From CAZISM01 sp964541895 (lineage in GTDB: Bacteria; Zhuqueibacterota; Zhuqueibacteria; Residuimicrobiales; Residuimicrobiaceae), in assembly GCA_964541895.1 (NCBI GenBank), contig CAZISM010000099.1, positions 1 to 19,819 of the forward strand: DNA of 19,819 nt. The letters run 5' to 3'. Under the pieces are notes generated by a model. The model did no database searches. It worked only from the letters and a program-made list of their open reading frames with translations, and was not told the origin of the DNA. The translations under genes were made by a program, and so were the position numbers. Below are positions 1 through 7,323 of this stretch, piece after piece (within the stretch, counting starts at the first letter, position 1; each line of letters starts with the position of its first letter).

Positions 1-202
1 GCCAGAGATGATGGTTCAACAGGTAGACGAAAAAACCGTCCCACCAGGAAGAGTGGTTGGGCAGCAGCAGCACCGGCGCATCCGGATCAAGAGCCGGCTC
101 AGCGCCCAACAGATGACAGGCGTAAAAATGTCGACGAAAAAGCCAAAACAGATAAGGCCGGAACAGCCCATGCGCCCACATCTTGTGGTGTGCCGTGATC
201 AC
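1..202 (-). CDS. PlsC-type (LPLAT) acyltransferase, N-terminal part, runs off the window
   Basis: Sixty-seven codons of a reading frame open to the window edge. Residues 48-56 read PNHSSWWDG, which holds the H(x)4D catalytic motif of the lysophospholipid/glycerol-phosphate acyltransferase superfamily (His50, Asp55). That family transfers fatty acyl groups from acyl-CoA or acyl-ACP to a hydroxyl acceptor at the membrane. I chose the GTG at 202, because it overlaps the crtB stop by 4 bases (GTGA) and has a GGAG eight bases upstream; an in-frame ATG at 181 is the alternative. Its position as the last visible gene of a carotenoid operon suggests that it acylates a carotenoid or carotenoid glycoside, as acyltransferases do in chlorobactene and salinixanthin producers. 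That role is inference, since an ordinary phospholipid acyltransferase would look the same here. The C-terminal glycerol-phosphate-binding motifs lie outside the window. Confidence 0.82.
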   Translation of the reverse strand, partial: MITAHHKMWAHGLFRPYLFWLFRRHFYACHLLGAEPALDPDAPVLLLPNHSSWWDGFFVYLLNHHLW

Positions 203-1116
203 GGATGGCGCTCCACGATCAGCTCTCGTCCCTTTTTGACATATCCGCGCGCGAGTTCATTGCACAGGATCATCAATTTGTCGGCCGGCGGAACATAAAT
301 CCTGCCCATAAACGGATTACAGTCCCGCTGCTGCAAACGGTACAAAATACCGCGATAGATGCGACTGGCCGCCCTGATGGAAAACTGGCTTTCCGTAGAC
401 AACAGATCAATACCCGCATCGGCCTGCTCATAATAGTCATGCGCCCGCTGCACCTGAAAACCCAGCAGTTGCTGCAGGGCCGGCGTCCAGCGTTCTTCTG
501 TGACATCCTCGCGGCTGACCCGGAACCGTTCCAGATCTTCAACGGGCAAATAGAGACGGCCGATGTTTTTATCCTCCTGCACATCGCGCAAAATATTGGT
601 CAACTGCATGGCTACACCGAGTTTTTCCGCATAGGCAAAAGCCGCCTTGTCCTTATAGCCGAGGATATGGGTCATCATCAGCCCGACGACGCCGGCGACG
701 CGGTAACAGAACACATAGAGCTCGTCGAAGGAACGGTAGGGCTTGAACTCGAGGTCCATGCGCACTCCCTGCAACAACTCCTCAGGATAGAGCTGCGGAA
801 TCTGATAACGCTGTGCCACATGGATAAAGGGCTGGATAGCCGGGTGGGCAGAGTCGCCGGTTCGATAGGCCAGTTCCAGTTCTTTGTGCAGATAATCCAG
901 TTCGAACAGCAGCTCATTTTTGCCTCGCGATCGCGGTATATCGATGAGATTATCCGCAAATCGACAGAATCCGTACAAAGCGAACGTCGCCCAGCGCCTC
1001 TCCAGCGGCAGAAAGCGGGCGGACAGATAAAAACTGCGGGCATACACCCGGGTGATGTCTTTGGCAAATTCAAATGAAGCGGCAAGATCCGGCAGCAACC
1101 AATACCGTTCTTTCAT
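199..1116 (-). CDS. crtB: 15-cis-phytoene synthase CrtB
   Basis: The 305-residue protein has the usual length of bacterial CrtB and the features of trans-isoprenyl diphosphate synthases of the squalene/phytoene family. It condenses two geranylgeranyl diphosphates to phytoene, the first committed carotenoid step. The first Asp-rich motif is D55-N-L-I-D59, following YARSFYLSARFLP. GVRMD lies at 117-121, CYRVAGVVG at 137-145, and the second Mg-diphosphate motif QLTNILRDVQED at 171-182. The start is ATG at 1116; an AGGA that overlaps the crtI stop codon sits six bases before it. crtI ends only 8 nt upstream, and the acyltransferase start overlaps the crtB stop by 4 bases, so translation is probably coupled. 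A squalene or diapophytoene synthase (HpnD, CrtM) is a possible alternative by family, but two CrtI-type desaturases and a lycopene cyclase next to it favour phytoene. Confidence 0.94.
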   Translation of the reverse strand: MKERYWLLPDLAASFEFAKDITRVYARSFYLSARFLPLERRWATFALYGFCRFADNLIDIPRSRGKNELLFELDYLHKELELAYRTGDSAHPAIQPFIHVAQRYQIPQLYPEELLQGVRMDLEFKPYRSFDELYVFCYRVAGVVGLMMTHILGYKDKAAFAYAEKLGVAMQLTNILRDVQEDKNIGRLYLPVEDLERFRVSREDVTEERWTPALQQLLGFQVQRAHDYYEQADAGIDLLSTESQFSIRAASRIYRGILYRLQQRDCNPFMGRIYVPPADKLMILCNELARGYVKKGRELIVERHP

Positions 1117-1124
1117 AGAGTATC

Positions 1125-2615
1125 CTAAATAACTGGCTTTATATCATCACGTATGGCCGATTCTGTCGCTTCCGCCGTCAACAGAACGCCCGGCAGTCCG
1201 GCGCCCGGATGCGTAGAAGCTCCGACCAAATAGAGTCCGTTGATGTCTTTACTGCGGTTATGCGGGCGAAAGACAGCGCTTTGCAGCAGCCTGGGCTCGA
1301 CGCCCCAGGCGCTGCCGTAATAGGCATTTTGTTTGCTCTGAAAATCCCTGGGGGTAAACACTTTGCACACCTGCAAATGTTCCTGCAGCCCGGCAAGCCC
1401 GAACTCGTATTCCAGAAAGTTCAGGATGCGCCTGGAAAACGGCTCAGCCTCCTGCTCCCAATCGATCCCGGACTGCAGGTTGGCGGTGGGCACCAGCACA
1501 TAGAGCGACTCGCAACCCGCCGGCGCCATGGCGGGATCGGTCCGCGTCGGCGCATGCAGGTACATGGAAAAATCCTGCGGCAGCACTTTGCGCTGGAAAA
1601 TATCCTGCACCAGTCCCTTGTAGCGGTGAGAGAGAATCAGGGTGTGGTGCAACAGCTGGGGATACTGCTTTTTGATACCCAGATAGAGCAGCACCGCACT
1701 CATGCCGTACTCGATGCGACGCAAACGGCGGTCGGACCAGGTACGCCGGTGTTCCGGCCTGATCAAATCGCGATGGGTATGCAGAAAATCGGCATTGGAG
1801 ACCACCACATCCGCCGGATAAAACCCTTGTGCGGTTTGCACACCCGTGACGCGGCCGTTTTTAATGACAATTTCGCGTGCCGGCTCATCCAGGTGCAGGT
1901 CGCCGCCGCTCTCGCGAAACAATTTAGTCATGGCGCGAACCACGCTGTACATGCCGCCCATGCTGAAATGGACGCCGCCGGTTTTCTCCAGGTACGGGAT
2001 CATGAGATAGACCGCCGGCGCCCGGAACGGATTGCCGCCGATAAAGAGCGGATGAAAGGAAAAAATGAAACGGTGCCTAAAGTCGTCAAAGTAGCGACTG
2101 ACGACGCGATGGCACGGTTCCAACGCCCGCAGGCGCAGGGCGCGCGGCACGAACGCCAGCATGGTCGACCACTCCATAAACGGCCGTCGGCCCAGACCCT
2201 CTTCCATCACCGCCTGGTGAATCGCCGCCGACAGCTTGATAAAGTCATCGTAACGTTCGGCATCGCGGCGGTTGAACTGGGCCATCTGTCGCCGCATCGC
2301 CTGCGTATCGCCGCTGTAATCGATAAAACTCTTGTCATGAAAATAGATGCGATAAAACGGATCAAGGCGCCGAAGCTCCAGATAATCGCTCATGGATTTT
2401 CCGGCCTTGTAAAACAACGTTTCCAGCAGATCGGGCGCGGTGACCAGAGAAGGCCCCATGTCCCAGGTATAGCCCTCCTGCTGCAGCAGGTAGGCGTGAC
2501 CGCCGGAGAGTGGATTTTTTTCCAGCACGGTTACGCGAAATCCGTCCGTCTGCAGCCGGTTGGCCAGGGCCAGGCCGCCCAATCCGGCACCGATGACTAG
2601 GGCTTTTTTATCCAC
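1125..2615 (-). CDS. crtI: Phytoene desaturase CrtI
   Basis: FAD-dependent carotenoid desaturase of 496 residues, the family's normal length. The dinucleotide-binding GAGLGG is at 9-14, with Glu32 ending the second beta strand as expected for ribose binding. WDMGPSLVTAP (51-61) and FHPLFIGGNPF (187-197) are typical of CrtI, and the C-terminal FAD signature GASTHPGAGLPGV is at 465-477. The enzyme should introduce double bonds into phytoene, giving neurosporene or lycopene, at the cytoplasmic membrane. The start is a GTG at 2615, because crtD ends at 2608 and the two overlap by 8 bases; an AAGGA lies about 11 bases upstream. Of the two paralogous desaturases in this operon, this one carries the more CrtI-like central motif. 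The number of desaturation steps cannot be read from the sequence. Confidence 0.92.
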   Translation of the reverse strand: MDKKALVIGAGLGGLALANRLQTDGFRVTVLEKNPLSGGHAYLLQQEGYTWDMGPSLVTAPDLLETLFYKAGKSMSDYLELRRLDPFYRIYFHDKSFIDYSGDTQAMRRQMAQFNRRDAERYDDFIKLSAAIHQAVMEEGLGRRPFMEWSTMLAFVPRALRLRALEPCHRVVSRYFDDFRHRFIFSFHPLFIGGNPFRAPAVYLMIPYLEKTGGVHFSMGGMYSVVRAMTKLFRESGGDLHLDEPAREIVIKNGRVTGVQTAQGFYPADVVVSNADFLHTHRDLIRPEHRRTWSDRRLRRIEYGMSAVLLYLGIKKQYPQLLHHTLILSHRYKGLVQDIFQRKVLPQDFSMYLHAPTRTDPAMAPAGCESLYVLVPTANLQSGIDWEQEAEPFSRRILNFLEYEFGLAGLQEHLQVCKVFTPRDFQSKQNAYYGSAWGVEPRLLQSAVFRPHNRSKDINGLYLVGASTHPGAGLPGVLLTAEATESAIRDDIKPVI

Positions 2616-4095
2616 GTTTGTTCATATCCTTAAGTAAAAGTTCGGACGCCAGTTTGCCGGAAAGCAGCACCAGCGGTACGCCGCCGCCCGGGTGCGCTGA
2701 ACCGCCGGCAAAATACAAGCCTTTGACGGAACGGTTACGATTCGCCGGCCTGGCAAACGCCGCCCAGCGCGAGTTGCTGGCCAGGCCGTAGATGCTGCCG
2801 CGATTACTGCTGAAACGTCGATACAAATCCTCCGGCGTAAAGATTTGCTCACACACGATTCGGCCGTTCAGATCCAGCCCGTGTCGCTGCAACCGCCGCA
2901 AGACAATACGGCGCATCGAATCCGTTATCGCCGCCCAGGACTGCCCATGGCGCAGCCAAGGCATATTGATCAACACGAACCAGTTTTCCATTTGTGCCGG
3001 CGCATCCAGCGCCTGACCCTTGCCGGAAATGGCGACATAGATGGTCGGATCGGATGGCGGTTGTCCCAGGCGAAACAACTGCTCGAATTCGAGGCGATAG
3101 TCCGCAGAGAAAAAGATGTTGTGCTGGACCATCGGCTCATTACGACCCTGCACGCCCCAGAGAAACATCAGACCTGACAGGGAAGGTTCATAGCGGCGCC
3201 AGTGCGCAATCTCTTTTTTATAGTCCGGCAAAAGCGTCGCGAACGATTCGACCACATCGCCGTTGCACAGCACATAATCAGCGGCGATTTCGTTTCCATC
3301 AACCACGACGCCATGCGCTTTATTCCGGGACACCAGAATTTTGCTGACGCGCTTGCCGGTATAGAGGGCAACGCCCTCTTCCTCCGCCAGCCGCGACAAG
3401 GCCTCCACCAGCCGGTACATGCCGCCGTGCACATAAAAACCACCCAGGCCATACTCGACATAAGGGATGATGTTCAACGTGGCCGGCGCCTGAAAAGGAT
3501 TGGAACCGTTATAGGTGGCATAGCGGTCAAAGAGCTGTCGCAGACGGGCATCGCTGAAAAACCGGCTTACGCCGCGATGTACGGAAACCAGCGGGTCGAT
3601 GTGGTGCAGATGCAGCAGCGTGGCGGCATTCTGCCGGGTAAACCAGTTGGATGGTTCATGTATGGGCGAAAACAGAAACGAGTGCGCCGTGAGTTCATAA
3701 ATGCGTTTGCTGTAGGCCATGAATCGAAGGAGGCTGCCAGAATCCGCGGGCGAGAGCCGGCCGATCTCGCCGGCAAACCGCTCCAGATCGGAAAAAGAAT
3801 CAAGAACGGTATTGTCGGTAAAGAAATAACGACAGAGGTGGGACAGGGGAGTAAAGGTGAGATAGTCTGCACGGTTTTTGCCCACGCCGGCAAAGAGCTC
3901 GTCGATGACAAAGGGCATGGTCAGCAGCGTCGGACCCACATCGAAGCGAAATCCGTTGTATCGATACTCCCCCAATTTGCCGCCCAGCTTCGGCTCCTGT
4001 TCAAACAGCGACACCTGCAGACCATGATGAGCCAACCGGCAAGCAGCGGCCAGGCCGGCCAGACCGCCGCCGATGATAGCCACCGTTTTAGCCAT
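2608..4095 (-). CDS. crtD: CrtD-like carotenoid 3,4-desaturase (CrtI family)
   Basis: Second CrtI-family FAD protein, 495 residues, adjacent to crtI but clearly diverged from it. GGGLAG at 9-14 binds the ADP moiety and Glu32 ends the second strand. FDVGPTLLTMP is at 51-61, and the C-terminal signature GGSAHPGGGVPLVLLSG lies in the last 37 residues. The central segment YNGSNPFQAPATLN (from residue 195) resembles, from memory, the 1-hydroxycarotenoid 3,4-desaturases (CrtD) of Bacteroidetes and phototrophs rather than phytoene desaturase. It probably adds a further double bond at an acyclic or hydroxylated end group. No crtC or cruF hydratase is visible here to make the usual substrate, although one may lie downstream of the window. 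Start ATG at 4095 has a GGGAG five bases upstream and overlaps the cyclase gene by 8 bases. A second-step desaturase of CrtN type is the main alternative. Confidence 0.8.
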   Translation of the reverse strand: MAKTVAIIGGGLAGLAAACRLAHHGLQVSLFEQEPKLGGKLGEYRYNGFRFDVGPTLLTMPFVIDELFAGVGKNRADYLTFTPLSHLCRYFFTDNTVLDSFSDLERFAGEIGRLSPADSGSLLRFMAYSKRIYELTAHSFLFSPIHEPSNWFTRQNAATLLHLHHIDPLVSVHRGVSRFFSDARLRQLFDRYATYNGSNPFQAPATLNIIPYVEYGLGGFYVHGGMYRLVEALSRLAEEEGVALYTGKRVSKILVSRNKAHGVVVDGNEIAADYVLCNGDVVESFATLLPDYKKEIAHWRRYEPSLSGLMFLWGVQGRNEPMVQHNIFFSADYRLEFEQLFRLGQPPSDPTIYVAISGKGQALDAPAQMENWFVLINMPWLRHGQSWAAITDSMRRIVLRRLQRHGLDLNGRIVCEQIFTPEDLYRRFSSNRGSIYGLASNSRWAAFARPANRNRSVKGLYFAGGSAHPGGGVPLVLLSGKLASELLLKDMNKRG

Positions 4096-4756
4096 TTCGT
4101 CTCCCTAATCGCTCAAAAACCGACACTGTTAAAAAGACGAGTGCAAAGCCGTAAAAAAAATCTTCAATCGGTATGGTGTAAATACGCCAGCCCGTGATGT
4201 ACAGATCATCATACAGCACCACCGGCCTGGCCGTCAGATAGCCGTTACATAATAATATAAGACCGAACAGAATCAGAAAAAAGTAAATTAGAAAAGAACG
4301 GTCAAAAATTCTATGGACGTGACCTATGTACGCGGCGAGAGAAAAAACGGACAGCGACAGAGCGGTATACTCTTTGCCGGCCGTAATGGCAACCAGGGCG
4401 GCCACCACGGCTGCGCCGATGACGGCCGGGATGAATGTGGCGGAGCGGCGGACCGGGTGGGGATGATCATGGGTGAAAATCTGCCAGATAAAAAGGCAGG
4501 CAAACGGTACGGTAATAAAAAAGAGCCATTCACCTGCGGGCAGACCCAACATCACCGGCCCGGCCGTATAACGGGGGTTGAACCACCAATGGCGACCGGC
4601 CACTAAAACATCCCAGGCGAGAAAAAACGGCGCCACCGCCGCCACCGCCAGACCAGCCCGCCGCCAGTGCGCAACAAATCGCACCCGTTGGTCAAAGCTG
4701 AACAGTACCGGTCCGGTCAACACCAGCAGGTTAAACAGCAGGTATTCATAAGCCAT
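4088..4756 (-). CDS. Lycopene cyclase, fused CrtYc-CrtYd type, integral membrane
   Basis: A 222-residue hydrophobic protein with about six membrane segments, made of two homologous halves of roughly 100 residues. The first half carries FFLAWDVLVAGRHWWFNP (44-61) and GLPAGEWLFF (71-80). The second carries DDLYITGW (183-190) and PIEDFFYGF (196-204). This is the lycopene cyclase domain found as separate CrtYc and CrtYd subunits in actinobacteria and as one fused chain in Bacteroidetes, myxobacteria and archaea. It should close beta-ionone rings on lycopene, or one ring of a monocyclic carotenoid. The first-half motif reads PAGE where I would expect PxEE/PxED, while the second half keeps PIED. 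The ATG at 4756 overlaps the preceding gene by 11 bases and has no strong ribosome binding site, so it is probably translated by coupling. It overlaps crtD by 8 bases. Confidence 0.87.
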   Translation of the reverse strand: MAYEYLLFNLLVLTGPVLFSFDQRVRFVAHWRRAGLAVAAVAPFFLAWDVLVAGRHWWFNPRYTAGPVMLGLPAGEWLFFITVPFACLFIWQIFTHDHPHPVRRSATFIPAVIGAAVVAALVAITAGKEYTALSLSVFSLAAYIGHVHRIFDRSFLIYFFLILFGLILLCNGYLTARPVVLYDDLYITGWRIYTIPIEDFFYGFALVFLTVSVFERLGRRNG

Positions 4757-5318
4757 GGCGGAACACCAGAGCTTTTACCAGATCGGCCTGTTTTTTCTCA
4801 GCACTGTCCAGAGGGACGTGTTGAAGGATAAAACGGAAGGCATTCTGCAGAAGGACGGCGTCATATTCGTTATGGCGCTCCGGCAGCAGAAAAAGGATCT
4901 TTTTCAGGTTCTTTTCCGCTTCCGCACGCCGTTTGAAAAAAAACGGCAGAAAATAACAGGTGGTGCCATGGATAAAAAGCGATTCGATATCCTCAGGATC
5001 CGCGGCCAGTCCCTGATCCATACCTTTGAGGCCCCGCTTTGTCCATTTCAGTTTTTCCGTAGGTAAAAGGGCGTGCTTGCCCTTTAGCGCCGTCAGGGCG
5101 CCCATGTAGGTCTGAGCCCGATACTGCCACGACGGCTGTTGCTGTGCCAATCGGCCAAAGCTGACCGTTGCCGAGTCGATCAAGGCGCCGTTTTCCACGC
5201 TGGCGTAAAACAGCAGGCGCGCCTGTTCCAGGACGCTGAGCGGCACGGCGGCCTGCATGGAATCGGGATCGGCAATAACCGGAGCATGCAGCATCAGAAA
5301 CGTGATAACGTATTTCAT
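4746..5318 (-). CDS. Unknown exported helical (TPR-like) protein, first gene of the carotenoid operon
   Basis: I do not recognise this 190-residue protein. The first 17 residues (MKYVITFLMLHAPVIAD) look like a short signal peptide. The rest reads as antiparallel amphipathic helices with TPR-like spacing: LSVLEQARLLFYASVENG (27-44), SWQYRAQTYMGALTALKGK (63-81), GLAADPEDIESLFIHG (103-118) and RAEAEKNLKKILFLLP (131-146). It ends in LVKALVFRHGL. The phrase AADPEDIESLFIHGT resembles TPR linkers. The start is ATG at 5318 with a weak CGGAAG just upstream. It is the promoter-proximal gene of the operon and overlaps the lycopene cyclase gene by 11 bases, which argues for a function tied to carotenoid synthesis or placement, such as an assembly or carrier factor in the periplasm. 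That function is only inference from position. Confidence 0.8.
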   Translation of the reverse strand: MKYVITFLMLHAPVIADPDSMQAAVPLSVLEQARLLFYASVENGALIDSATVSFGRLAQQQPSWQYRAQTYMGALTALKGKHALLPTEKLKWTKRGLKGMDQGLAADPEDIESLFIHGTTCYFLPFFFKRRAEAEKNLKKILFLLPERHNEYDAVLLQNAFRFILQHVPLDSAEKKQADLVKALVFRHGL

Positions 5319-5341
5319 GGCTTCCGCCGGATGTTAGGTGT

Positions 5342-5459
5342 AACCGGTTGTTGACTGCAGACCATATAACAATCGGCCAACCGGTTTTTATCCCGAAATC
5401 GCACAAATCGATAAAAGAGGCTGGAGGATGACAGAGGGGGAGGCAGGCGTAATCGGTTG
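5342..5459. promoter_or_regulatory. Repeated AAYCGGTTG motif upstream of the carotenoid operon (candidate operator)
   Basis: The 5319-5505 stretch between the terminator and the first carotenoid gene contains AACCGGTTG at 5342-5350 and its exact inverted copy CAACCGGTT at 5378-5386, each with an AACCGGTT palindromic core. A one-mismatch copy, AATCGGTTG, is at 5451-5459. Offsets of 36 and 73 bases place the sites at roughly half-turn and whole-turn helical positions. Paired palindromes before an operon start are typical of repressor or activator binding, but I recognise no known regulator consensus. I could not find a convincing -35/-10 pair here. The regulator is not encoded in the window. 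Confidence 0.4.
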
Positions 5460-5505
5460 AAGAAATGCTGGTATGGTACTACGAACGGCGTGTCGCGCAA
5501 AAGGA

Positions 5506-5543
5506 TCAAAAAATCCCGGATCCCTTCGAGGTGTCCGGGATTT
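5506..5543 (-). terminator. Rho-independent terminator at the end of block B
   Basis: Read on the minus strand, AAATCCCGGA (5543-5534) pairs perfectly with TCCGGGATTT (5520-5511), and the loop itself holds a small CCT/AGG stem. A run of six T (5513-5508) follows and partly overlaps the base of the stem. The structure begins 18 bases after the stop codon of the gene ending at 5562. It therefore separates that gene's transcript from the carotenoid operon, which must have its own promoter in 5319-5505. Confidence 0.88.
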
Positions 5544-5561
5544 GATTCCGGCTTGTCCGGG

Positions 5562-6362
5562 TCAGGGCGTTACCATCTTTACCTCAACGGTATCATGTCT
5601 TTGCTGAGCATGAATTTGAACAGCCATATCCTGCAGTTTTTTCGTCAACAGCGAATCTGCGGAGAACTGATAGATCCGGTTGTGTCCGTCCGACCATTTT
5701 TGCCAATGCAGCAACCGGTTTTTTTCCAGTTCGCGCAGGCCGCGTTCCATCTCGGCCCACTCTCTCTCTTTGATCAGTTGCCGGATTTCGCTGTTGACCA
5801 CGACCCGCAGGCCGCTGTCGGCGCTGAACGCGATCGAGCCGCGGTAATGGGGGTATCGACGATCCCGTTTGACGATTTTTTTCCATTCGGAGCTAAAGCT
5901 CTGCAAATGCTGCAACCGCTCCGCCAGTTCTTGCGGATCAGCCTGCTCTGGCCTGCTGCCGTAGAAACCGCGCGGCGGCGGTGGCGGTGGCTGTTCTCTA
6001 TCCCGCAAGGTATAGGAAGGGCCTAACCCGGCGGACGGCAGCGTAATCATAGCCATGGCATCTTTGGATGAAACCAGGGTGTCCTGGCTGGAAAGATTGA
6101 GGATGTTGGCGGCTATTTTTTCAATTTGGGCGGGTGGAATTTCGTTTTGTTCGGCTTGCGTGACAAAAACTTCATACTCTTTCTTCAGAGTCTTTTTTTC
6201 GCTGTCATCCCGGACAGCGGCAAACAATTGCGTGCCCAGCGTCTCCAGGGTGGGTCGCAACACCGACTTTTTCAGCCCTTTGCTGTCCACCATGACCATA
6301 TAGATAGCGCTGGAAATCACCAGCACCAGCACGGCCAGCGCCGCTTTTTTGACAACTTGCAT
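5562..6362 (-). CDS. Unknown membrane-anchored protein with a proline hinge
   Basis: A 266-residue protein I do not recognise. Residues 7-25 form one hydrophobic segment after KK, so the protein is either exported or, more likely, held in the inner membrane by an uncleaved N-terminal anchor. Residues 26-100 are charged and probably helical. A run of six prolines at 125-130 then separates them from a second charged helical part (141-225) containing WKKIVKRDRRYPHYRG, EREWAEMERGLRELEKN and WQKWSDGHNRIYQF. It has no cysteine and no enzyme motif that I can identify. The start is ATG at 6362 with GGGAG about six bases upstream. It lies 72 bases after the lipid kinase gene and is followed by a strong terminator, so it is the last gene of its unit. 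A scaffold or envelope-spanning role would fit, but nothing demonstrates it. Confidence 0.75.
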   Translation of the reverse strand: MQVVKKAALAVLVLVISSAIYMVMVDSKGLKKSVLRPTLETLGTQLFAAVRDDSEKKTLKKEYEVFVTQAEQNEIPPAQIEKIAANILNLSSQDTLVSSKDAMAMITLPSAGLGPSYTLRDREQPPPPPPRGFYGSRPEQADPQELAERLQHLQSFSSEWKKIVKRDRRYPHYRGSIAFSADSGLRVVVNSEIRQLIKEREWAEMERGLRELEKNRLLHWQKWSDGHNRIYQFSADSLLTKKLQDMAVQIHAQQRHDTVEVKMVTP

Positions 6363-6434
6363 ACTTTCTCCCGCTTGCCTCTATAAAGAATATGACTCTG
6401 CAAAAGGGCAAAAGGTTTCACACTTTAACACTTT

Positions 6435-7322
6435 TTAACTCGGCACAATGATCCGCAACGCCATCGGCAGCACCGTGGCTTCGACCACCTGGCTGGCTTC
6501 ATCCGGCTCGCCGTCCACATGGAATGGACCCGGGGTCTGCCGGGTGATTTTCACCGCTTTGGTCTGGTAGCGCTCGTATTGTCGAATTTTATCGAGTTTG
6601 CCGGTAAACAGTTTGGGCAGGTGATACAGGGCGGAAAACAAGCCGATGCGATGGATAATACACAAATCCAGGAGACCGTCATCAGGCTGAGCGTTGGGTG
6701 CAACAATGATGCTGTTGCCCCACTGCGGCGTATTGGCCAGGGTCACCAGCAAGGCCGGAATCTTGAGCGTTTTGCCGTCGAACTGCAGGGTAAACACTTC
6801 GGGATGGTAAAAAAAGAATTCGCGGACGCCGATATAAAAATAGGGCAACGGGCCCCGCAGGCTGCGATCATCGAATAATTTGCCGATGAGCGCATCAAAG
6901 CCCAGGCCGCTGGTAACGAAAAAGTGGCGATGGGCGATGGCACCGGCGTCGATGGCGCGCACGCGGCCTTCGAGCAGCAAGCGGGTGGCGCGACGCACGG
7001 AAACCGGAATGCCCAATCCGCGCGCCAGGCCGTTGCCTGAACCGATGGGAACCAGTCCCATGACCATGTTCTTATGCAGCAGCGCAGTAGCGACTTCGTT
7101 GGCGGTGCCGTCGCCGCCTACCGCGACCACGGCGTCGTAGCCTTCGCCTTCCGCCGCCAGCGCCATCTCGTGGGCATGGCCCTTGTATTGCGTTTCAAAG
7201 TAATCATAGTGGAAAGGGGCTGTTGCCAGGATCTTTTCCACCATTTTGCGGATCAAAACCGGGTGTTTGATGAAACCGGAACGCGGATTGTGAACGATTT
7301 TTACTTTCGAAAGTTGCATCAT
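6435..7322 (-). CDS. Diacylglycerol kinase / lipid kinase family protein (YegS/BmrU-like)
   Basis: A 295-residue protein with the full set of DAGK-catalytic-domain signatures: HNPRSG at 11-16, the nucleotide-binding GGDGTANEV at 69-77, PIGSGNGLARGLG at 92-104 and TSGLGFDA at 137-144. Near the C-terminus FHVDGEP marks the second domain of bacterial lipid kinases. Members phosphorylate diacylglycerol or related lipids with ATP at the membrane; the exact lipid cannot be told. I place the start at the ATG ATG doublet (7322/7319), just after the dsbD stop at 7324, rather than at an upstream in-frame codon at 7376. The extra 18 residues of the longer version (MPRHFSAAWSRL...) lie inside dsbD and look unlike any family member. 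An AAAGAA precedes the start. The one-base spacing to dsbD implies coupled translation. Confidence 0.9.
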   Translation of the reverse strand: MMQLSKVKIVHNPRSGFIKHPVLIRKMVEKILATAPFHYDYFETQYKGHAHEMALAAEGEGYDAVVAVGGDGTANEVATALLHKNMVMGLVPIGSGNGLARGLGIPVSVRRATRLLLEGRVRAIDAGAIAHRHFFVTSGLGFDALIGKLFDDRSLRGPLPYFYIGVREFFFYHPEVFTLQFDGKTLKIPALLVTLANTPQWGNSIIVAPNAQPDDGLLDLCIIHRIGLFSALYHLPKLFTGKLDKIRQYERYQTKAVKITRQTPGPFHVDGEPDEASQVVEATVLPMALRIIVPS

Positions 7323-7323
7323 A

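Noticed and set aside
8..298. Plus-strand frame at the window start
   Set aside because: It is antisense to the crtB end and to a convincing acyltransferase N-terminus with the H(x)4D motif.
1209..2600. Plus-strand open frame of about 460 codons opposite crtI
   Set aside because: Same shadow character, against an intact CrtI with both FAD signatures on the minus strand.
5315..5509. Minus-strand 64-codon frame between the terminator and the first carotenoid gene, its stop overlapping that gene's start
   Set aside because: It starts with TTG inside the terminator's T-run side, has no ribosome site and has a low-complexity translation. A coupled leader peptide is not excluded, but I do not call it.
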